NCBI RefSeq assembly: GCF_037094685.1
Contig: NZ_CP146614.1
Span: 3,100,001 to 3,164,000 of the forward strand
Direction: 5' to 3'
Origin: Massilia sp. METH4
Lineage (GTDB): Bacteria; Pseudomonadota; Gammaproteobacteria; Burkholderiales; Burkholderiaceae_D
DNA: 64,000 nt
Below, piece by piece: positions 21,456-29,426 of this stretch; position 1 is the stretch's first letter, and every line of letters begins with the position of its first letter. Under the pieces are notes generated by a model. The model was not told the origin of the DNA. It did not search any database and saw only the letters and a program-made list of their open reading frames with translations. A program made the position numbers and the translations under genes.

Positions 21456-21758
21456 ATGAATGAACGTCCGATTCCACCCGCTGCACTAAGGGATGAAAAT
21501 TCTGTGGAAATGCTGCGTGTGTGGATTGCAGAGCGCAAACTACATTGTTCAATGAAAGTTGGGATGTATCAGGATGGAATGGGTATCCCCGAGACAGAGG
21601 CTTGGGGAACAATCTTGGCCGATGTCGCGCGGCATTTGGCGAACGCGCTTAATGAGAAATATGGTGCGAGCACGGAAGAGTCTATCCAGAAGATCAAGGA
21701 CAGCCTGCTAGACGAGTTGGCGAAACCAACTTCGAAGAGTGATGGCGGTTTTGCCTGA
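21456..21758 (+). CDS. DUF5076-like small protein, candidate immunity protein
   Basis: A 100-aa acidic, cytoplasmic-looking protein with no signal peptide or membrane segment. It starts 28 bp after the Rhs stop with a good AGGAAGG ribosome site. The sequence (PPAALRDENSVEMLRVWIAE, LHCSMKVGMY, WGTILADVARHLANAL) resembles the DUF5076 family as I remember it; this was not checked by search. In polymorphic toxin loci the gene directly downstream of the toxin tail normally encodes the specific immunity protein, so that role is inferred from position. Low GC like the Rhs tail. DUF5076 proteins may also occur away from toxins, which would weaken the immunity reading. Confidence 0.6.
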   Translation: MNERPIPPAALRDENSVEMLRVWIAERKLHCSMKVGMYQDGMGIPETEAWGTILADVARHLANALNEKYGASTEESIQKIKDSLLDELAKPTSKSDGGFA

Positions 21759-21910
21759 GGCAAGTTCGGTATTTCTTCAATGAGATGAGTTGATTGCGTC
21801 TCAAGAATGAGACGGGGCGTGACATTGGCAGGCTGTCGTTGAAGGCGTAGGGAGCTGTCAGAAGATGGCTCTTGAGTCTCAGCAATGAATACTCTGGCGT
21901 AGCCGTATGA
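21759..21910. other. Gap before the pilus-like operon, with GTCTCA hairpin
   Basis: A 152-bp AT-leaning gap. It contains GTCTCA-AGAA-TGAGAC (21798-21813), a perfect 6-bp hairpin without a T tract, so it is not a convincing terminator. The operon promoter, if separate from the Rhs promoter, must lie here, but no clear -35/-10 pair was found. Confidence 0.4.
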
Positions 21911-22453
21911 ATGATTTTCCCCGTTCTCTCTCGACTACTAATGTCAAGCACTAATACTACTAACTATAAATTCTTGCCTGCAGGCCTTTTTTTTATTGGC
22001 TTGAGCATCATGCTTGTTTGCGTGCTAAAAATGGGTAAGTTGGAAAAAGAATTAGACCTGCTCGGGAATGTACGGTCCCGGATCTCGGAAATACGCGTTT
22101 ATTCTATCGACGAGACTACTCATCAGTCTATGCGAGACAGACATGATGCTAGTGCGACAAGGCTCAATTACAGCTTATTTAGAGCCGGCACCGAAGCGAA
22201 TGTTGATTTTCAAGAGGTATCATTTTCTCCTTCTGCTGAAGGAGATAAGGAATCGCACCGCGGCCTTTTGATGAATGTACGCTTGAAAGGAAACTATAAA
22301 GCAATTAAAGACTTCTACGCAGGGCTATTGAAGGGAAATCACCAGTTGGCCCTAAATTCGCTATCGATTCGTCGCAGTGCGGGGAGTGATGCCGTTCTTG
22401 ATTCGGAAGCACAGCTGACTTTCTACTACACCCCCGACAATGACTCGTACTAA
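21911..22453 (+). CDS. PilO/GspM-like inner-membrane assembly protein
   Basis: A protein of 180 aa (170 if the second ATG at 21941 is used; neither start has a good ribosome site). One transmembrane segment lies near residues 22-41 (FLPAGLFFIGLSIMLVCVLK). It is followed by a short coiled segment and a periplasmic alpha/beta domain with LLMNVRLKGNYKAIKDFYAG and LALNSLSIRRS, the pattern of PilO/GspM ferredoxin-like domains. In T4P and T2SS machines such proteins form the inner-membrane alignment complex with PilN and PilP. It overlaps the next gene by 14 bp. Base composition is AT-rich like the Rhs gene and unlike the genes from 22.7 kb onward. Identification is by architecture and position. 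Confidence 0.7.
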   Translation: MIFPVLSRLLMSSTNTTNYKFLPAGLFFIGLSIMLVCVLKMGKLEKELDLLGNVRSRISEIRVYSIDETTHQSMRDRHDASATRLNYSLFRAGTEANVDFQEVSFSPSAEGDKESHRGLLMNVRLKGNYKAIKDFYAGLLKGNHQLALNSLSIRRSAGSDAVLDSEAQLTFYYTPDNDSY

Positions 22454-22937
22454 AGCGTGGCTGCCTTGGGCAGTGCTGCTTGCCGTTGCTTCAATCTTTT
22501 TGCTTAAGAGTAGCGGAGATTCAGCAACTAAATCTGAGGAGGCGGCGACGCTGACCAAAGTTGTAGTGCATTCAGCAGCGATTTCGAAGAACAAGGCCGG
22601 CACTCATCAACGAGAACCGTTCGCGAAAACCGGCGTAGACCCATTCAAGATTGTTGATTTAACGTCATCACCCACACCCGAGCCACCTCCGCCATCCCCA
22701 GCCGAAACGCCCGCCCCAGTCGCGGCAGTCTTCCCCTTCCGCTACTTCGGCCGCATGGCCGGCCCAGACGGAAAGCTCATCACGTACCTCACGCGCGACG
22801 ACACGCTGGTCCCGATCACCCAAGGCATGGAACTGGACGGCGGTTTCAAGGTCGAGTCGATCGGCGACACGGAAATCGTGGTCAACTATGTCCCGCTGGA
22901 TACGCGCACCGTCATCGATACCCGGGCGGCGGAATAA
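22440..22937 (+). CDS. PilP/GspC-like periplasmic protein
   Basis: A 165-aa protein with an N-terminal membrane anchor (WLPWAVLLAVASIFLL), a linker, a proline-rich stretch (PTPEPPPPSPAETPAP, about 78-95) and a C-terminal beta domain (FPFRYFGRMAGPDGKLITYL, VPITQGMELDGGFKVESIGD). That order matches the HR/PilP domain that docks the inner-membrane complex to the secretin. The start overlaps the previous gene by 14 bp. GC content jumps at about 22670, inside this reading frame: the first 75 or so codons look like the Rhs region and the rest like the host genome. The function is inferred from fold pattern and from the secretin gene that follows. Confidence 0.72.
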   Translation: MTRTKAWLPWAVLLAVASIFLLKSSGDSATKSEEAATLTKVVVHSAAISKNKAGTHQREPFAKTGVDPFKIVDLTSSPTPEPPPPSPAETPAPVAAVFPFRYFGRMAGPDGKLITYLTRDDTLVPITQGMELDGGFKVESIGDTEIVVNYVPLDTRTVIDTRAAE

Positions 22938-22975
22938 GCAGCAATGAGTAAGCGGTAAATCGAGGGAGCCAGTCT

Positions 22976-25252
22976 TTGCGTTACATGAAAGAATGCCGTC
23001 GCGCCGTCGCGGCACTATTGCTGCCAGTCGTGCTGGCCGGCTGCGGCGCGCAAGCGATCCGGGAGGATGCGCAGGTAGCATTCCGCGCCGGCGAATACGA
23101 GCAGGCGCTGAAGCTTTACAGGGAAGGGCTGGCGCGCTATCCCGAAAACGTCACCTTGAAATCCGGGCTTGTCAGTGCGGAAGACGCCGCTGTCTCGCGT
23201 CTGCTGACCGAGGCCAATGCCGCGCGCACCGCCGGGGATTCCCGTGGGGCGGAAGAGCGGGCGCGGCGGGCGCTGCAAATCAAGCCGAACGCCGAGCGGG
23301 CCCGCGCGATATTGCTGGACATCGAGCGGGACGCCCGGCAGCGCGTGGCGCTGTCCCGCGCGCGCGAGCTGATTGGTAACGGCTTCGTCGAGCGCGCGTC
23401 GATCGTCATCGAGAACGCCTTGAAGGATGAGCCGCGCAACGCGGAATTGCTTGCGCTTCAGCGCCGGCTGGAACTGGACGCCAAGCAGGCTGAAGCGGAA
23501 GCGGTCCAGCTTTCGGAGACGAGGCCGATCTCCCTCGACTTCAGGAACGCCAACCTGCGCACGGTGCTGGAAGTCATCACGCGCAATTGCGGTGTGAACT
23601 TCGTCATCGACAAGGATGTCCGCTCCGATATCCAGACCACCGTGTTTCTCCAGCAGAGCCGCCTGCCCGACGTGCTTGAATTGCTGACGTCCACGAACCA
23701 GCTTGGATACAAGGTCATCGACGCCACGACCGTCATGATCTATCCGCGTACTCCGGATAAGCTGAAGGAGTACCAAGACCTGGTGGTGCGCGCCTTCTAC
23801 CTGACCAATGCCGACGTAAAGCAGACGGCGAGCCTTCTAAAATCGATGCTGAAGGTGCGCGAGCCGTTCGTCGACGAGAAGCTGAACATGGTCATGATCA
23901 GGGAAAGCGCGCAGACGGTGCGGCTGGCCGAACGCATGATCGCCTTGCACGACCTGCCCGAATCGGAAGTGCTGATGGAAGTGGAAGTGCTCGAGGTGAA
24001 GCGCTCCAGCCTGACGGAGCTCGGCATCAAATATCCGGACGGCTTCACGCTGACGCCGATTCCGCCGACGGGCAGCAAAGGCTTCACGCTCGGTAACGTG
24101 GGCAGTTTGAACAGCAATTCGATCGGTATCGGCTTGCCGGACGTGACCTTGAACCTGCACCGCGATGTCGGCGACGTCAACATCCTTGCCAACCCCAGGA
24201 TTCGCGCCCGCAACAGGGAAAAGGCGAAGATCATGATTGGCGATAAGCTGCCGGTCATCACAACCACGGGCAATGCCACGAACAGCGGGTTTATCTCGGA
24301 ATCCGTCCAGTACGTGGACGTGGGCCTGAAGCTCGATGTCGAACCGAATATTCACCTGGACGACGAGGTGGCGATCAAGGTGGCGCTCGAAGTCAGTTCG
24401 CTGGTTCGGGAAATCAAGACCGCCAGCGGTTCGCTGGTGTATCAGATTGGCACACGCAGCGCGAACACGGTACTGCGTCTGCGAGACGGGGAAACGCAGC
24501 TTCTCGCCGGCTTGATCAGCAATGAGGAGCGCATGAGTGCGAACCGCGTCCCTGGCTTGGGCGACTTGCCGATGGTAGGGCGTCTGTTCGCTTCCCAGCG
24601 CGACGACGGCCAGCGCACGGAGATCGTACTGTCCGTCACGCCACGGATCGTGCGTAATGTGCGCCGTCCAGACTTGAACCAGACGGAGCTCTGGTCGGGA
24701 ACGGAAAACGAGGTCCGCAGCCGACCGCTGGCCGCGGTGGCACCGCGCAAGCAGGAGACGGCGGCGTCCACGGCACCGCCGGTCACGCCTGCGGCTGGTA
24801 TCGAACCCTCGGTCGAGGCGAGTCCCGCCGCGGCAAGCGCGGGCGCGGGCCCCGTGAACCTGTCGCTCAACGGGCCGGCCGAGGTCGCGGTCGGCGCGAC
24901 ATTCGAGGTGCAGGTGGCGATCGACTCGCAGCTGCAGGTGCGCGGCATGCCGCTTCAGTTGCGCTTTCCCGCGCAGCTGCTGCAAGTTGAAGAAGCCGAA
25001 GCCGGAGACTTCTTCGCACAGAACGGCGGCTTGAGCCAGACGAAAACGCTCGACCAGCAGCAGGGCCTCGCAGCGATCGCAGTGATGCGTAACAGCGCGG
25101 ACGGCGTGGCGGGCGGCGGCGCCGTCGCCCGGTTCCGGTTCAAGGCCCTTGCACCCGGCGAGGCCCACGTCAGCCTCGATTCCGCGAAGGTCGACGGCGC
25201 CGAGCTCCCCTCGCTGCCGTTGCCGCAACCCTTGACCGTAAAGGTGAGATAA
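22976..25252 (+). CDS. Secretin-family lipoprotein with C-terminal cohesin-like domain (GspD/PilQ role)
   Basis: A 758-aa outer-membrane channel protein. The TTG at 22976 follows GAGGGAG at good spacing; the ATG at 22985 is an alternative. A lipobox LAGC puts the lipidated Cys at residue 23. Residues 30-170 are TPR-like (AFRAGEYEQALKLYREGL, RRALQIKPNAERARAILLDI). An STN/N0-like segment follows (ISLDFRNANLRTVLEVITRN, VNFVIDKDV), then N1-type domains. The secretin core runs about 390-570 (VLEVKRSSLTELGIKYP, LANPRIRARNREKAKIMIGD, LLAGLISNEERMSANRVPGLGDLPMVGRLF). After a Pro/Ala linker, residues about 622-757 form a cohesin-like beta sandwich (VNLSLNGPAEVAVGATFEVQ ... GEAHVSLDSAKVDGA). The added cohesin-like domain is unusual for T2SS secretins but is seen in some T4P-like clusters. 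Confidence 0.9.
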   Translation: MRYMKECRRAVAALLLPVVLAGCGAQAIREDAQVAFRAGEYEQALKLYREGLARYPENVTLKSGLVSAEDAAVSRLLTEANAARTAGDSRGAEERARRALQIKPNAERARAILLDIERDARQRVALSRARELIGNGFVERASIVIENALKDEPRNAELLALQRRLELDAKQAEAEAVQLSETRPISLDFRNANLRTVLEVITRNCGVNFVIDKDVRSDIQTTVFLQQSRLPDVLELLTSTNQLGYKVIDATTVMIYPRTPDKLKEYQDLVVRAFYLTNADVKQTASLLKSMLKVREPFVDEKLNMVMIRESAQTVRLAERMIALHDLPESEVLMEVEVLEVKRSSLTELGIKYPDGFTLTPIPPTGSKGFTLGNVGSLNSNSIGIGLPDVTLNLHRDVGDVNILANPRIRARNREKAKIMIGDKLPVITTTGNATNSGFISESVQYVDVGLKLDVEPNIHLDDEVAIKVALEVSSLVREIKTASGSLVYQIGTRSANTVLRLRDGETQLLAGLISNEERMSANRVPGLGDLPMVGRLFASQRDDGQRTEIVLSVTPRIVRNVRRPDLNQTELWSGTENEVRSRPLAAVAPRKQETAASTAPPVTPAAGIEPSVEASPAAASAGAGPVNLSLNGPAEVAVGATFEVQVAIDSQLQVRGMPLQLRFPAQLLQVEEAEAGDFFAQNGGLSQTKTLDQQQGLAAIAVMRNSADGVAGGGAVARFRFKALAPGEAHVSLDSAKVDGAELPSLPLPQPLTVKVR

Positions 25253-25726
25253 GTGCGGCGCGCGCCAGCCGGCGGTTACACGCTTGTCGAGATGCTCGTG
25301 GTCATGGCGCTGCTGGGCATTCTCGCGGCCGCCGCCATGCCGCTCGTCGAGCTGAGCGCAAAGCGTGGCAAGGAGCGCGAGCTGAAGGCCGCGCTCTGGG
25401 AAATCCGCCAGGCCATCGACGGATACAAGAACGCCCACGATCGGGGCTTGATCGGAACCGTCACGCCAAGCGGTTATCCGCCCGCTCTTGCGGTGCTGGT
25501 CGATGGTGTCGAGAACACCGGCAAGCCGGGCGCCGGCCGTATCTATTTCCTGCGCAGGGTGCCGCGCGATCCGTTCGCGCCGCAGGATGTCGCGGCGGAG
25601 CGGAGCTGGGGCTTGCGCAGCTATGCATCGCCGCCCGACAGGCCGCAGCCGGGGGCGGATGTCTATGACGTGCACTCCACTTCGAGCGAGGTCGGCATGA
25701 ATGGCGTGCCGTACAGCCAATGGTAA
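25253..25726 (+). CDS. Type II secretion pseudopilin, GspG-like (1)
   Basis: A 157-aa protein with a short basic leader and a class III prepilin cleavage site after Gly8 (MRRAPAGG/YTLVEM). The mature N-terminus has Glu at position 5 and the hydrophobic helix VEMLVVMALLGILAAAAMPL. The periplasmic part (ALWEIRQAIDGYKNAHDRG, RRVPRDPFAPQ, YDVHSTS) resembles GspG major pseudopilins with their C-terminal loop. It starts with GTG directly after the secretin stop codon, with AAGGTGAG upstream, and overlaps the next pseudopilin by 7 bp. It needs a prepilin peptidase, which is not encoded in this window. Confidence 0.9.
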   Translation: MRRAPAGGYTLVEMLVVMALLGILAAAAMPLVELSAKRGKERELKAALWEIRQAIDGYKNAHDRGLIGTVTPSGYPPALAVLVDGVENTGKPGAGRIYFLRRVPRDPFAPQDVAAERSWGLRSYASPPDRPQPGADVYDVHSTSSEVGMNGVPYSQW

Positions 25727-26097
25727 GGCAGACGCGTGGATTCACGCTGATCGAACTGCTGGTCGTGATGGCGCTGATCGGCCTGTTGCTGTCGCTGACG
25801 GTGCCGCGCTACTTCGGCCACGTCGACAAGGCGAAGGAAACGGTGCTTCGGCAAGACCTGCTGCAGATGCGCGATGCCGTCGACAAGTATTTCGGCGACC
25901 ATGACCGGTACCCGGAATCGCTGCAAGAGCTTGCCGAGCGCCGCTACCTGCGCCGCGTTCCCGTCGACCCCATCACTGACAAGGACGATACCTGGGTCGT
26001 GGTGCCACCCGCCCGCAAGGAGATGGGCAAGGTATTCGACGTGCGCAGCGGCGCCCCCGGGAAGGGGCGGGATGGGACCGACTATGCCAGCTGGTAA
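25720..26097 (+). CDS. Type II secretion pseudopilin, GspG-like (2)
   Basis: A 125-aa protein with prepilin site MVRQTRG/FTLIELLVV (cleavage after Gly7, Glu at +5) and the helix LLVVMALIGLLLSLTVPRYF. The C-terminal part (KYFGDHDRYPESLQELAERR, YLRRVPVDPITDKDDTWVVV) is the canonical GspG pattern, ending GKGRDGTDYASW. It overlaps its upstream neighbour by 7 bp and the next gene by 14 bp. It may be the major pilin of the short periplasmic pseudopilus, but two GspG-like proteins are present and sequence alone does not rank them. Confidence 0.9.
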   Translation: MVRQTRGFTLIELLVVMALIGLLLSLTVPRYFGHVDKAKETVLRQDLLQMRDAVDKYFGDHDRYPESLQELAERRYLRRVPVDPITDKDDTWVVVPPARKEMGKVFDVRSGAPGKGRDGTDYASW

Positions 26098-26560
26098 TGC
26101 CCGTTCGGGCGGCTTCACCTATGTGATGGTGCTGGCGGCGTTGGCCATCTTCGGTATCGGCCTGGCCGCGTTGGGAGAAACTTGGAGCAGCGTGTCGCGG
26201 CGCGATCGCGAACGGGAGTTGCTGCTCGTCGGTGATGCCTATGCGCGCGCGATCGAGCAATACTACCTGCGCTCGCCCGGCGCCGAGCGCAAGTATCCGG
26301 CCAAGCTGGACGAGCTGGTGGACGACCGGCGCTTCGTCGAGGCGACGCGGCACCTGCGACAGCTGTACCGGGACCCGGTGACGCGGCAGGCCTTCGCCAC
26401 CGTGCAGGCCCCTGATGGCGGCATCATGGGGGTGTACAGCAAAAGTGAACTGGAGCCGCTGCGAAAGGCTGCCCAAGTGCTGCCCGGTGGCGCCACGGTT
26501 GCCGGCCAGCGATACATGGACTGGAAATTCATATACGTCCCGCGGAAGGAAACGCCATGA
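26084..26560 (+). CDS. Minor pseudopilin lacking Glu5
   Basis: A 158-aa protein from the ATG at 26084 (an in-frame ATG at 26072 would add four residues). The leader MPAGNARSGG is followed by FTYVMVLAALAIFGIGLAAL, a prepilin-like junction whose +5 residue is Met and not Glu. Loss of Glu5 is characteristic of GspK-type tip pseudopilins in T2SS; GspK itself is larger. The rest (SVSRRDRERELLLVGDAYAR, AIEQYYLRSPGAERKYPAKL, LRQLYRDPVTRQAF) is a conserved pattern in T4P-like operons. Overlaps the GspF gene by 4 bp. Confidence 0.8.
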   Translation: MPAGNARSGGFTYVMVLAALAIFGIGLAALGETWSSVSRRDRERELLLVGDAYARAIEQYYLRSPGAERKYPAKLDELVDDRRFVEATRHLRQLYRDPVTRQAFATVQAPDGGIMGVYSKSELEPLRKAAQVLPGGATVAGQRYMDWKFIYVPRKETP

Positions 26561-27768
26561 CAGCGAACGAACGCCTGCACTTTACCGTGCGGACCTTCGA
26601 TGCGGCATCGGGCACGGTCACGACCGTCGCGGCGGAAGGCGAACATGCCGATGCGGTGCGTGCCGCGCTGGAAGCGCAGGGGAACGTCGTGCTCGACGTC
26701 CTTCCCGTGCGCGCGCGCTGGACGGGGCTGCGTGCGCGCAGGCAGACAATCGATGCCGTGCTGTTCTGCGACGAGCTGCGCACCCTGCTGGTATCCGGCA
26801 TGTCGCTCGTGGAGGCGATCGAAACATTGCACGACAAGGAGGGACCCGGCTACAAGCGCGCGGTATTGGGCGACTTGCGAGGTTTGCTGGCCGAAGGAAA
26901 GGCCTTGTCGTCCGCCTTGCAGCTGTGCCGGCATCCATTCTCGCCCCTGCTCGTGGCATCGATCCGGGCCAGTGAGCGCAGCAGCGGCCTGGAGGCGGCA
27001 CTGGATGAGTACATCGCCTATGAGCGGGTCACGCGGGACCTGAACCGCAAGCTCGTGACCGCGGCGATCTATCCCGTGCTGGTGATTGCATTCGGCATGC
27101 TCGTGTGTCTCTTCATGCTGGCGTACGTGGTCCCGCGCTTCGCCCGCGTGTACGAGGATTTTTCCGATTCGATCAGCCTATCGACCCAGCTCTTGATCGG
27201 TGTCGCACGGTTCTTCGATGCTCACCTGGGCGCCGTGGCGCTCGGTCTGGCCGTGGGGGCGGCGCTGCTGGTGCGCGGCTACCTGCGCGGTTCCTTGCAG
27301 ACCAGGGTGCTGGGACTATTGATCAGGGTGCGCATCATCCGGCATCATGTCCGGCTGTACCAGCTGGCCCGCCTGTATCAGACGATGGCGATGCTGTTGC
27401 GAGGCGGCTTCACGCTGAACGATGCGATGCCGCTGGCCCAGAATCTCGCCCTCGATGATGCGTTACGCGCGCAGATGGACCGGGCGCGTACCAGGCTGGC
27501 CGAGGGGCAGCGCCTCAGCAAGGCGTTCGACGATTGCGGCCTGACCGACACGGTGACGCTGCGCTTGCTGCAAGTGGGCGAACGGTCTGGCAACCTGTCC
27601 CACGTGCTGGGCATGATCGCGCAAACGTATCGCAACGATTTCACATTGTTTATCGAACGGGCGACCCGGGTCGCGGAACCGGTGATCCTGATGCTGGTCG
27701 GCTTGCTGATCGGCGCGCTGATCATCCTGATGTACATGCCCGTATTCGATTTGGCTGGAGGCTTATGA
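26557..27768 (+). CDS. Type II secretion/type IV pilus platform protein (GspF/PilC family)
   Basis: A 403-aa inner-membrane platform protein with the duplicated T2SSF domain. The first copy starts near residue 68 (FCDELRTLLVSGMSLVEAIE ... SSGLEAALDEYI) and the second near 270 (YQTMAMLLRGGFTLNDAMPL ... GERSGNLSHVLGMIAQTY). Three transmembrane stretches are visible: about 167-190, about 222-245, and the C-terminal LMLVGLLIGALIILMYMPVF. This protein transmits force from the GspE ATPase to pseudopilus growth. An ATG overlapping the previous stop and the next start (ATGA junctions) shows coupled translation in the operon. Confidence 0.93.
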   Translation: MTANERLHFTVRTFDAASGTVTTVAAEGEHADAVRAALEAQGNVVLDVLPVRARWTGLRARRQTIDAVLFCDELRTLLVSGMSLVEAIETLHDKEGPGYKRAVLGDLRGLLAEGKALSSALQLCRHPFSPLLVASIRASERSSGLEAALDEYIAYERVTRDLNRKLVTAAIYPVLVIAFGMLVCLFMLAYVVPRFARVYEDFSDSISLSTQLLIGVARFFDAHLGAVALGLAVGAALLVRGYLRGSLQTRVLGLLIRVRIIRHHVRLYQLARLYQTMAMLLRGGFTLNDAMPLAQNLALDDALRAQMDRARTRLAEGQRLSKAFDDCGLTDTVTLRLLQVGERSGNLSHVLGMIAQTYRNDFTLFIERATRVAEPVILMLVGLLIGALIILMYMPVFDLAGGL

Positions 27769-29426
27769 CGATCGATTTGAGTGAACTGCTGCGCAAGGCA
27801 AGGCGGGAAGGGGGCCAGGAGTCGCTGGCCAGGCAGGTTGCGCTCGCCGCGGGTTGCTCCGTCGATTCCCTGGCAGGCATCGCCGAAGCGCAGCTAGGTG
27901 TTCCATTCATGACCTTGGGAGCTCTGGAAGAGGCAACCACCGATTTCTCCCTGCTTGGCTTCACCGATTGCAGCACCCGCGGGGTGCTGCCGCTGCGGAT
28001 CGACGGAAGACCATGCTTCGCCGCCGCCGATCCGTGGAATGACCGGCTGCTCGGCTGGCTCGGTGACCGTATCGGAGCTTACCCTACGGTTGCCTGGGCC
28101 GACCGCGAAGCCATTCTCGCTGTGCTCGACGGTGCGCAGCGCCGCGTCAAGGCATCCACCGACCTGCGGTCGGGAGGCGCCCAGGAGGGGCAGGGCTCGC
28201 ATGCGATCACGAACGTGATCAGCATCGAAACGATCGAGCGCAGCGCCAGCAGCGTGGTGCGCTTCGTCGATGCGGCCATCTATGACGCCTGGCGCTCCGG
28301 CGCGAGCGACATCCACTTCGAATGCGACCGGCAGGGCGTGCACGTCAAGTTGCGGCTCGACGGTGTGCTGGTGCCGACTGTCGAACTGGCGGACCGTGTG
28401 CGTGCCGAGGAAGTCATTTCGCGCATCAAGGTGCTCGCCCAGCTCGATATCGCGGAACGCCGTGTTCCGCAGGATGGCCGCTTCCGCGTGACGCTGGGCG
28501 ACCGCGAGCTGGACTTCCGCGTCTCGATCATGCCGAGCATCTTTGGCGAAGACGCCGTAGTCAGGCTGCTCGACAAGGGGCAGTTGCGCGGCAATGCCGA
28601 AGAGATTTCGCTGGTCAGCCTCGGCATCGATGTCGACGCGCGTGAGCGCATCAGGAAACTCGCCCGCCGGCCCCATGGCATGTTGCTCGTTACAGGCCCG
28701 ACTGGCAGCGGCAAGACCACCACGCTGTATGCCGCGCTCGCGGAAATCCGCTCGGTGCAGGAAAAGATCATCACTATCGAAGACCCCGTCGAGTACGAGC
28801 TGCCTGGCGTGCTGCAAATTCCCGTCAATGAGAAGAAGGGCCTGACGTTCTCGCAGGGCTTGCGCTCGATACTGCGCCATGATCCGGACAAGATTTTAGT
28901 TGGCGAGATCCGCGACAGTGAAACCGCGGAGATTGCCGTGCAGGCGGCATTGACGGGGCATCTCGTGTTCACGACCGTGCACGCCAACAGCGTCTACGAC
29001 GTGATCAGCCGCTTCGCGCACATGCAGCTGGACATGTACAGCCTGATGGCCGCGCTGAACGGCGTCGTGGCGCAGCGGCTCATCCGACGCAACTGCGCGG
29101 CATGCAGCGCCCCGGCCGATATCAGCGAGGCGTTGCGCGAGCGGCTCGCCGCGGCGGGATTGACGGAAACGGTGGCCACACCGGCGCAAGGCACGGGTTG
29201 CGACCAATGCCGGGGTACCGGCTACAAGGGCCGGCACGCGATCGCCGAGGTCCTGCCGTTCGACGACGCGTTGCGCGCGATGGCACTGCGCCGGGCGGAC
29301 GTGCGCGAGATCAAGGCCCACGCCCACTCCCTCGGCGTCACGCCGCTTGCGGTGCGCGCGCTCGAACTGGTGGCGGCGGGTACCACTACGCTGGAGGAAA
29401 TCGACCGGGTGATCGCACATGAATGA
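27765..29426 (+). CDS. Type II secretion/type IV pilus assembly ATPase (GspE/PilB family)
   Basis: A 553-aa cytoplasmic ATPase; start ATG at 27765 with GGAGG before it, overlapping the gspF stop. An N1E-type domain occupies about residues 1-130. The catalytic half has RWxS-like DAWRSGASDIHFE near 173, Walker A GPTGSGKTTT near 311, Asp box ITIEDPVEYELPG, Walker B ILVGEIRDSETA and His box LTGHLVFTTVHAN. The C-terminal tetracysteine zinc site (CAAC ... CDQC) places it with extension ATPases (GspE/PilB) and not with the retraction ATPase PilT. No PilT gene lies nearby, which fits a secretion-type machine. Confidence 0.95.
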   Translation: MTIDLSELLRKARREGGQESLARQVALAAGCSVDSLAGIAEAQLGVPFMTLGALEEATTDFSLLGFTDCSTRGVLPLRIDGRPCFAAADPWNDRLLGWLGDRIGAYPTVAWADREAILAVLDGAQRRVKASTDLRSGGAQEGQGSHAITNVISIETIERSASSVVRFVDAAIYDAWRSGASDIHFECDRQGVHVKLRLDGVLVPTVELADRVRAEEVISRIKVLAQLDIAERRVPQDGRFRVTLGDRELDFRVSIMPSIFGEDAVVRLLDKGQLRGNAEEISLVSLGIDVDARERIRKLARRPHGMLLVTGPTGSGKTTTLYAALAEIRSVQEKIITIEDPVEYELPGVLQIPVNEKKGLTFSQGLRSILRHDPDKILVGEIRDSETAEIAVQAALTGHLVFTTVHANSVYDVISRFAHMQLDMYSLMAALNGVVAQRLIRRNCAACSAPADISEALRERLAAAGLTETVATPAQGTGCDQCRGTGYKGRHAIAEVLPFDDALRAMALRRADVREIKAHAHSLGVTPLAVRALELVAAGTTTLEEIDRVIAHE

